Shown: positions 57,806-64,000 of the stretch, piece by piece
How positions within the stretch are numbered: the first letter of the stretch is position 1
How the letters are laid out: every line of letters starts with the position of its first letter
Assembly: GCA_941918925.1 (NCBI GenBank)
Contig: OW799235.1
Span: 108,689,076 to 108,753,075 of the forward strand
DNA length: 64,000 nucleotides
From: Phyto melanocephala
Taxonomy: Eukaryota > Arthropoda > Insecta > Diptera > Rhinophoridae
Reading direction: 5' to 3'
Program-made: the position numbers and the translations under genes
Notes under the pieces: model-generated
Told to the model about the DNA's origin: nothing
The model's input: the letters and a program-made list of their open reading frames with translations, nothing else
Databases searched by the model: none

Positions 57806-58483
57806 CTAGATTGTACTTATTCGTACATTTTTATTAACACAAACACACATGATAACATAGGCTCACAAGTTAAAATTTGTCAAATAAAAATTTCTGTGTC
57901 TAAGCACAAAAAAAATTTAAAAGAGAACTTAAGAAATAAGTCAAACTAAAGTTGTGTGTCTGAGAGCTTGCTATGCAATATAGTAACAGAATGAAGTTAG
58001 GTTTAGTAAGTTATTAAAATTTGTCTTCAAAGACTTCAGATTAAACATTTTAAAAATTTTCCCTTGTATTTGTTTGAAAAGCCGAACTAAAAATATAAAA
58101 TAATTGTTAATAGAATATTATTTCAAAACGCGTAGTGAAGCAACTTTTAACAAACGAATTTTCCAAATTTTGGGGGCTTTTTTTATTAATAAATTATAAT
58201 ATTGTTGAACTTTTAATTAGCAACAATACTTTGCAACACAACTACCAAATTAATAAATGTGATATCAAAAAATACCTTTGTAGAAAAATAAAATAAAATA
58301 TATGAATACTGTAAGAAAAAACATTATAAAAAATCTTTAAAACGAACAAAAGCGAAAAACTATATCAAAAACAAATGCTAAAAAGTGAACATTTTCAAAA
58401 GACTTACTAATTTCTAATACTTAAAAACAAAGTAACAAAAAATTAATTTTAAACATACCGATAAAAAAAATAATAACAAAATA
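57806..58483. promoter_or_regulatory. Upstream region of the 359-codon gene
   Basis: AT-rich 5' flank. The start context is AAATAATGG (A at -3, G at +4), favourable for fly translation. No unique TATA or initiator can be chosen among the many AT strings. Confidence 0.3.
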
Positions 58484-59563
58484 ATGGAGTATGTGGAATA
58501 TTTGGAAACAGTCTGGTATTATTTACCATATATAATATACACCTTTGTATTCCTAACACTTATACCGAAATCTTTAAGTAAAATCAATCAATTCGCCAAA
58601 GCCGACTATGAATCGAATCGCAATAAGTGGCATCGCTGTTATGCGCCCGATATATGTTGTCATGTTTTGACAGAATCAAGAGATTCCCCCCTACCCAAAC
58701 AAAAACCACGAAAAGCAGTAACTCGTGTATATCCCAAAAAACAGGCGGCTAAAGCCACACATACATCAGCCATAACTCCTGATGAACCGAACAATATTTA
58801 CAAAAGACAAGTACACACAAATACAAATGTTTGTAAAATCGCTAAAATGTTTGAAAGTGGTGGAGTACAAAAGAAAATTAATCGTGTAACTCCCACAGTA
58901 TTACCTTCAGATTTTCGTCGTTGTTCCAGGGACTTTGATGACGAAGACAGTTTTCACAAAAATCAAGAACACAACACTCAACCCCATGCAAGTCCTATCA
59001 AAAAGGATAACTTGTCATTGCGAAGACTTTCGAAGCTAGCACAGGAATTAGAAGAGAATAATGAAAACTCTCAAAATATCTTAAACCAAATGACTGGTGA
59101 AGATCACAACGAGCTGCATAATATAGGTTGGCGCAGTGAACCTATACCCATACAAAGACGTAACCGACAAGTACCCAATAGTTTAATACTAAATGGTAAC
59201 TCTGCCACACCCTCAACGGTTTCACCAGCTCACTCATCACCATTGTCCTCACCACGTTCGTGCAATTCACCGGCATCCCTTGCATCGCCTTTGCTACGAA
59301 ATGCTCCTGTACTTAATATGAACACTAGTCTAGAAGATCTCTTTGTAGCCATTGCCAAGAGTGCCGAAAATTCTGATGGTTTCTTGTATCCTAGTTGCAC
59401 TTCCCACTCACCTGTTACCTCTATCGATGATATTTTATCGCAACGCCGCTTATCACGACCTTTGTCAGCTTATTCTATAAGTGATCTTTTAAATGATGAG
59501 CACAACAAAGGCACGGATGAAGCATATGTGGAGAATTTCTTAAAAGTTTTAAATAAAACCTAA
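58484..59563 (+). CDS. Intronless gene, 359-aa protein with N-terminal membrane anchor, unknown function
   Basis: This is by far the longest open frame in the window and is intact. Residues about 11-29 (WYYLPYIIYTFVFLTLIPK) form one hydrophobic helix, so the protein is probably anchored in a membrane by its N-terminus. Residues 40-100 are basic, with C52, C58 and C59. Residues 175-202 (SLRRLSKLAQELEENNENSQ...) are predicted amphipathic helix. Residues 240-272 are a Ser/Pro-rich disordered stretch. The C-terminal 80 residues hold two patterned segments, TSLEDLFVAIAKSAENSDGF and VTSIDDILSQRRLSRP, that look like a conserved domain. No family is recognised. It lies downstream of the probable supervillin exons on the same strand and may be nested in an intron. 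Codon use is host-like. Confidence 0.85.
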   Translation: MEYVEYLETVWYYLPYIIYTFVFLTLIPKSLSKINQFAKADYESNRNKWHRCYAPDICCHVLTESRDSPLPKQKPRKAVTRVYPKKQAAKATHTSAITPDEPNNIYKRQVHTNTNVCKIAKMFESGGVQKKINRVTPTVLPSDFRRCSRDFDDEDSFHKNQEHNTQPHASPIKKDNLSLRRLSKLAQELEENNENSQNILNQMTGEDHNELHNIGWRSEPIPIQRRNRQVPNSLILNGNSATPSTVSPAHSSPLSSPRSCNSPASLASPLLRNAPVLNMNTSLEDLFVAIAKSAENSDGFLYPSCTSHSPVTSIDDILSQRRLSRPLSAYSISDLLNDEHNKGTDEAYVENFLKVLNKT

Positions 59564-59634
59564 AATGCTTTAATTACCATTAAGTATAAGGAACGATTTC
59601 ACAGTGTGCGTTTAAAGTTAAATTAGTAGAGGGA

Positions 59635-59640
59635 AATAAA
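59635..59640 (+). terminator. Poly(A) signal AATAAA
   Basis: It lies 71 bp after the stop codon of the 359-codon gene. Another AATAAA is at 60693. Confidence 0.6.
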
Positions 59641-61250
59641 AGACGTTTTTTTTATAAGAGTTTTCAATTATTTAAATGTTTCAATTTAGAATTTCAATTA
59701 GAAGTTTATTAAAATATGCTAAAGAGCCTGTTCCTTTTTTATTATTTTCAAATTAAGTTTTATTTTAGATATAACTGTTCTACAGTTAAAAGTAATAATA
59801 TAGATTTTTGAATTAAATAACAGTAAAAGTGATAAATAGAATTAATAAGGATTTTTTTATTTTATTTTTACTAATTATTAGCTATTATATCAGTTCGTTT
59901 TAACATTTTGAATTTTTATATCATTATTCACATCAAGTTTATTATTAGTGATTGCTTAAATATTAAAAAAATTTATCCTAAATTATTCTAAGTTAGAAGT
60001 TGTTAGTTAAGATAATGTATACTAATTTAATTCAATAAGGAGTTTTTGTTCCAGATGAGCTGAAGTTTAGCAAAAATTTTGGTGTTGAAAATGCAGTAAT
60101 TTTTATTATAAATTAAAAAGGTATTTGTAATGATTTAGCCTTCAAATTATTTTAAAGAATTATAGAGTCCAACTCAGTATATTTAAGTTTCAAGTTTACA
60201 CTGTCTTTGATTTTATCAACTTGACATTTAAACAAATTCGTTTAAGCAACTTTTCTTGGAATGAATCTTTATCTTTGAAAAACTCAAGACATATGCAAAA
60301 AAGTGTCATTAGTTTTATTTAAACTCATTTAATGACTTAAAATCATTAAGATAGAAAATAACTTAATATGTTATGCTTTGTACTTAAACAAACACTGTGA
60401 AAACGTTCCTTATCACTTTTAGCTACAAAAAGAAAATGAAATAATAAAAAAAAATCCTGTAACATACATATTTCTGTTGTAAAAACATACGTAAATGTTT
60501 CAAAGTGCCATGTCTTTAAGAAAAATACAATAAAACAACAAAAGTATATAGTGTTAATCATTTAAAGATAAGTTAAAAAAAAAACAACCGGCAGTTTAAT
60601 GAGTCACCCAGTTTTATTTACATTTTTATTATTTATCAAAACACTTGTTTTGTCTGTAGTGAATAAATTATAAATGCCAACCAAGCTTTACAAATAAAGT
60701 TTTTATTGTTTTAATACGATTTTAATTATTTTGTTTAACACAATTTTTTAAAACAAATTTAAGTAGTTTAAAATCTTTGTTTTTATTAGTTATGAAGTAT
60801 AATTTAAACCTTAAATCTCTATAAAATAGGATTTATTTTTATTAAAAATTTAAAACTTATTTTATGTTTGATGATTTGGTGTTTTAGAAATGTTTATTAT
60901 ATGCGAGTAATTTTTTTCTAAATGTGTTTTTAGAAATATATGTCAGTTGTTTTTAAAATGTATAGATTAATAATTAATTAAGTTGGCCAGTGTGATGAGT
61001 TTTTAAGGAAATTTTGCGGGAAGAAGACCAGAAACCCACACATATTTTATGATATACGAGTATTATTAATATGTTTTAGCAATAAATTTAAATTATTAAC
61101 TAAAATGGATACAGCATTGTAAATATAAAAAAATATGAAATTAAAATTAAGATAAATTAGTTTTAGGACTGAATTAAAAAAAATTAAAAAAAAAAATTTA
61201 TTACTTTTTTATTGGAATAACAAAGCTAATATGTAAGAGTTGTTATAAAT
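59641..61250. other. AT-rich spacer, no gene seen
   Basis: No supported feature. Confidence 0.4.
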
Positions 61251-61254
61251 GAAT

Positions 61255-62110
61255 TTTAATCGAATGAGTTCACGATCAAGTCACCGCAAGGTTACATTCT
61301 TTTTACCACATGTCAGCCTTATAAGGAAAGCAGCTATGTATGAGGCAAAACATGAACGACATGTCTGACTATGTCGGAACTTAATGTCTACAGGACCCAA
61401 TTTTGACTACTAATGCAAAAACTTATGCCGGATGATATTACATCATATATTTACTAGGCCAATATAATAACGAAATGCTTGTTTGTACGTCTTGATTTAT
61501 TTCGGAAACTATTCATCCGTTAACTTTAACTTTTTTAACAATGGCATAAATGTACATCCTGAATATACATGGGTTATATATATTTAAGGTGGGCGGAGTA
61601 CCTTTCATATATGTATATGTAATAAGAAAATATTGAAGACGATCACTTTTATTTCGGGTGCCTTTTCGATACTTTCGCTTCACAGTGATTTCAAGGCTAC
61701 CAATCAGCATCGCTTCCTTCAATAATTCCTGCGCTATTACAGACGCGGGAATAGAAAACGATTTCACATTGCTGACAATTCTAATCGCACAGTCCTTCGT
61801 AATCGCTAGCATCTTTGTTGAACTGAGGTCCTCCATAGCGTACACACTTGCCTACTTATGATCCTTACTCTATTGCGATTTAAGTCTCCTTAACCTATTT
61901 AAATACGAGGTCCAGGATTCTTCTCATTGTGCATAGATCAATTCATCGGCATCTGAGTCTCATTAACCTCTTTATGTTCATAGATGTTGGTAGCACTTTA
62001 ATACCCTGAATAGCAACAACATTACGTCATGAACACTCGGCCAAGATAACATGCCCACGAAGGGTACCTCCTATACAAATGGAACACGTTTTATGTCATA
62101 CTAGAGACCC
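61255..62110 (-). pseudogene. Base-balanced island with an unidentified 110-codon frame
   Basis: This block is visibly less AT-biased than its surroundings. On the minus strand a frame at 61845-61513 begins MYAMEDLSSTKMLAITKDCA, continues with VKSFSIPASVIAQELLKEAM, then LIGSLEITVKRKYRKGTRNK, and becomes low quality after that. Upstream minus-strand sequence (62110-61850) gives short protein-like pieces in several frames. It looks like an old coding mobile element or captured gene. No family is recognised. Confidence 0.35.
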
Positions 62111-62412
62111 AACCCGACTTCACACGGCTAAAATTTACTAATGGTAAATAGAGACACTTGTAAATATAGTTTCCTAAATATCCTCTTAAATGAAATTAAA
62201 AATATTTGCAACTATAGTTGCTAAATATTCCTTTAAAATATATTTTTTTTGTATTGGGGATGCCACGCCCTATGTTCTTATTGTTTTTTTTTTATCTGTT
62301 TCTTTTGCAGACCTTGTCTTAGTAATTTCGAATATAACAGAAAATTAATTAACGGAATCGGTTTTGCCGTGTTCAAGTTATACTCCTGCATACATGCGGC
62401 AATTGTGTTTTA
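62111..62412. other. AT-rich spacer
   Basis: No supported feature. Confidence 0.4.
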
Positions 62413-62870
62413 TAAAGGGTGTTCAAATTTGAGATATAAATTGTTTTTAAAAAAATTATTTTTTTTAAAATTATAATAATATTTTTATTTTATTTTTACA
62501 AATAGGTTGCAGTTAAAAATGAAAAATTATGTCGGTCAAAATTCTCAATCACGTTTTTCAAAGAGCTGTTGTCAATGGTTGATATCTGCTCAATAATGTT
62601 GCTTCTAAGCTGTTGTCAGAATATTGATGTAAACCCCACAAAAGTCTAAAGGTGTCAAATCCCACGATCTTGGTGGCCAATTTACTTTTCACTACGACAA
62701 GTAATACGATTTTTGAAAATTTCTTTTAAAAGATCCATTGTTTTTCTTGATGTGTTAGAAGGGGCACCATCAATGAAATCACATATTCTCTACGTCTAAA
62801 TCAAAAATTTTCGGATCATCTTCCTGTAGCAATCCATTGACCATTAATACTTCAAATTTGGACACCTTTT
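62413..62870 (-). mobile_element. Second mariner-type deletion derivative, copy 2
   Basis: It starts TAAAGGGTGTTCAAATTTGA and ends CTTCAAATTTGGACACCTTT. On the minus strand it reads KTMDLLKEIFKNRITCRS and NWPPRSWDLTPLDF, the hallmark around the third catalytic Asp of mariner transposases, with remnants of the preceding DVENM-FH-DGAPSNTSR block. The N-terminal half is deleted. Confidence 0.8.
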
Positions 62871-63102
62871 ATATATATAGATTAATCAAGATCGAAGCAT
62901 AAAAAAAGCATATATTTTAAAAACTGTAATAAATTCTTTTAAAAAGTTTCAATAAACTTTGAAAAATTTTCAATCAACTTACTATTTAAAGATAATTTTT
63001 CTCGCCGCCTAAATTTTTCGATATATTCATTGTTTTCTGTATAAACATTAAGTCTAAACTAGTTCCTATAATTTTAGTTATTTCTTATACAGTCAAACAC
63101 AA
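62871..63102. other. AT-rich spacer
   Basis: No supported feature. Confidence 0.4.
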
Positions 63103-63294
63103 ACAATAGCGGCAAGCGTTTTTTACCTGTCAAAAATTGTCGTCCGCATACAAATTGTATGAAAGAAATTGAAAAAACAGGGCGGCACAGGGTGGCGTGC
63201 ATAACATAAACGTTCACGGTCTTGTTGAGTTTTGTCGCTTTAACATTAGCGCTTAGTGGAATAAAACACATACAATGAACGCTTGCCACTTTTG
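63103..63294. mobile_element. Possible MITE with ACAAWAGYGGCAAGCGTT ends
   Basis: The left end ACAATAGCGGCAAGCGTT and reverse-complemented right end ACAAAAGTGGCAAGCGTT pair over 18 bp. The interior is base-balanced and non-coding. Confidence 0.55.
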
Positions 63295-63760
63295 TTAAAG
63301 TTTTTCTATTATCATAAAATATTTTGTGCTCTTAAAAAAAAACTAATAAAATTCCTTAATTTTATTACTTCAAGGTAAAACAAACACAAAAAGAATTTTA
63401 TAGGTGCTTATAAATTTACTTTTTTTTAATATTGTTCAAGCAAAATCCGTTTTACTGAAGTTAAAATATTAATTTAGAGAAAAAATCATTTTGATACTAA
63501 TTTATTGTTGCATTAGAAAAATTTAACAAAAATTTGCAAAATCTTCGCTACATACATACTCCAAATTAATAACATAATTTTGTAAATTTTTTAGTTTTAG
63601 TTTAATGACGACGATTGTTTGACTAATTGGCTGTGATATTTCTATTATACTTTAACATTTTTTTAATTTATTCAGTTTAAGTTTTGTGTATTGTCCACTT
63701 TATACTCATCTGTGATATTTTAAAGAATGTTAAATTTTAAAGATTATTGATTTTAATAAA
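63295..63760. other. AT-rich spacer
   Basis: No supported feature. Confidence 0.4.
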
Positions 63761-63815
63761 TGAATACCTGAAAAAGTTGGAAAATACCAACGAAACGTCG
63801 GATAATAAAATAAAA
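63761..63815 (+). mobile_element. Possible LINE 3' tail hairpin
   Basis: CCTGAAAAAGTTGGAAAATACCAACGAAACGTCGG contains a GTTGG/CCAAC stem followed by GAAACGTCGG and A-rich (ATAAAATAAA) sequence, a layout common at the ends of dipteran non-LTR retrotransposons. Confidence 0.35.
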
Positions 63816-63988
63816 TAAATAATCTTTTATTTTTATTTTAAAATAATGAAACATATGACCTTGAAAGCCCGAATTTAGGAATTTTTTTAGAAAAATAGTA
63901 TATAATTTTTATTTGGCCATAATATTTTTTAACTTGGTCGAAGACGGAAACAACGAGTTTTCAAGAGTTTGTACACATTTTATTTTTT

Positions 63989-64000
63989 ATACCCTTCACC
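63989..64000 (+). mobile_element. 5' end of another Helentron-like element, cut by the window
   Basis: TATACCCTTCACC at the edge matches the start of families 1 and 2. Confidence 0.6.

Noticed and set aside
1..64000. CRISPR array, operon or bacterial defence system
   Set aside because: The tandem repeats present are Helitron minisatellite or microsatellites. There are no prokaryotic gene clusters, and the splicing and poly(A) signals are animal-like.

Overview
The window looks like nuclear DNA of a higher (calyptrate-type) fly. It is strongly AT-rich and has very few genes. Short introns carry GTAAGT donors and AG acceptors, and the gaps are filled with mariner, Tigger, hAT, Helitron/Helentron-like and foldback elements at many stages of decay. 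No bacterial, viral or organellar gene organisation is visible. The host call (a blow-fly or house-fly relative) is inference from composition, element types and the coding exons; no species can be named from sequence alone.

Host coding sequence is sparse. Two internal exons on the + strand (20314-20635 and 20701-20850) splice in frame across a 65-bp intron and resemble the N-terminal disordered part of fly supervillin. An intact intronless gene of 359 codons (58484-59563, + strand) has a membrane-anchor N-terminus and a Ser/Pro-rich tail, with a poly(A) signal about 70 bp after its stop; I do not recognise it. It may be nested in a long intron of the first gene. Several short segments look like orphan terminal exons (acceptor site, short open frame, stop, then AATAAA): + strand 34908-35062, - strand 56394-56540, and weaker ones at 30701-30774 (-) and 43663-43797 (+). 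No partner exons could be assigned.

Mobile DNA dominates. (1) Three related families of Helentron-like non-autonomous elements begin TATACCCTTCAC and end with a hairpin, ATTCGGC(N3)GCCGAAT, followed by CTTGTT. One copy is inserted inside another at 25243-26777, which shows the insertion point exactly. (2) Mariner/Tc1 remnants lie near 8.0, 17.9, 19.1, 23.4, 31.9-32.8, 37.6, 46.2, 46.7 and 62.4 kb; two pairs are deletion derivatives of the same parents. (3) Tigger/pogo remnants lie at 22.7 and 48.9 kb. (4) hAT remnants lie at 29.2-30.0 and 53.8-54.7 kb, the latter with a clean 8-bp target duplication. (5) A TIR element at 33.06-34.42 kb carries a decayed Myb/SANT-like protein gene, and a small MITE at 40.0 kb resembles its ends. 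(6) A canonical non-autonomous Helitron at 5.02-5.90 kb contains a minisatellite of about 122 bp. (7) Several foldback or MITE elements are present, and a LINE reverse-transcriptase fragment lies at the window start.

No operon-like or defence-like novel system was found. The most useful observations concern element structure, insertion history and the unassigned exons.
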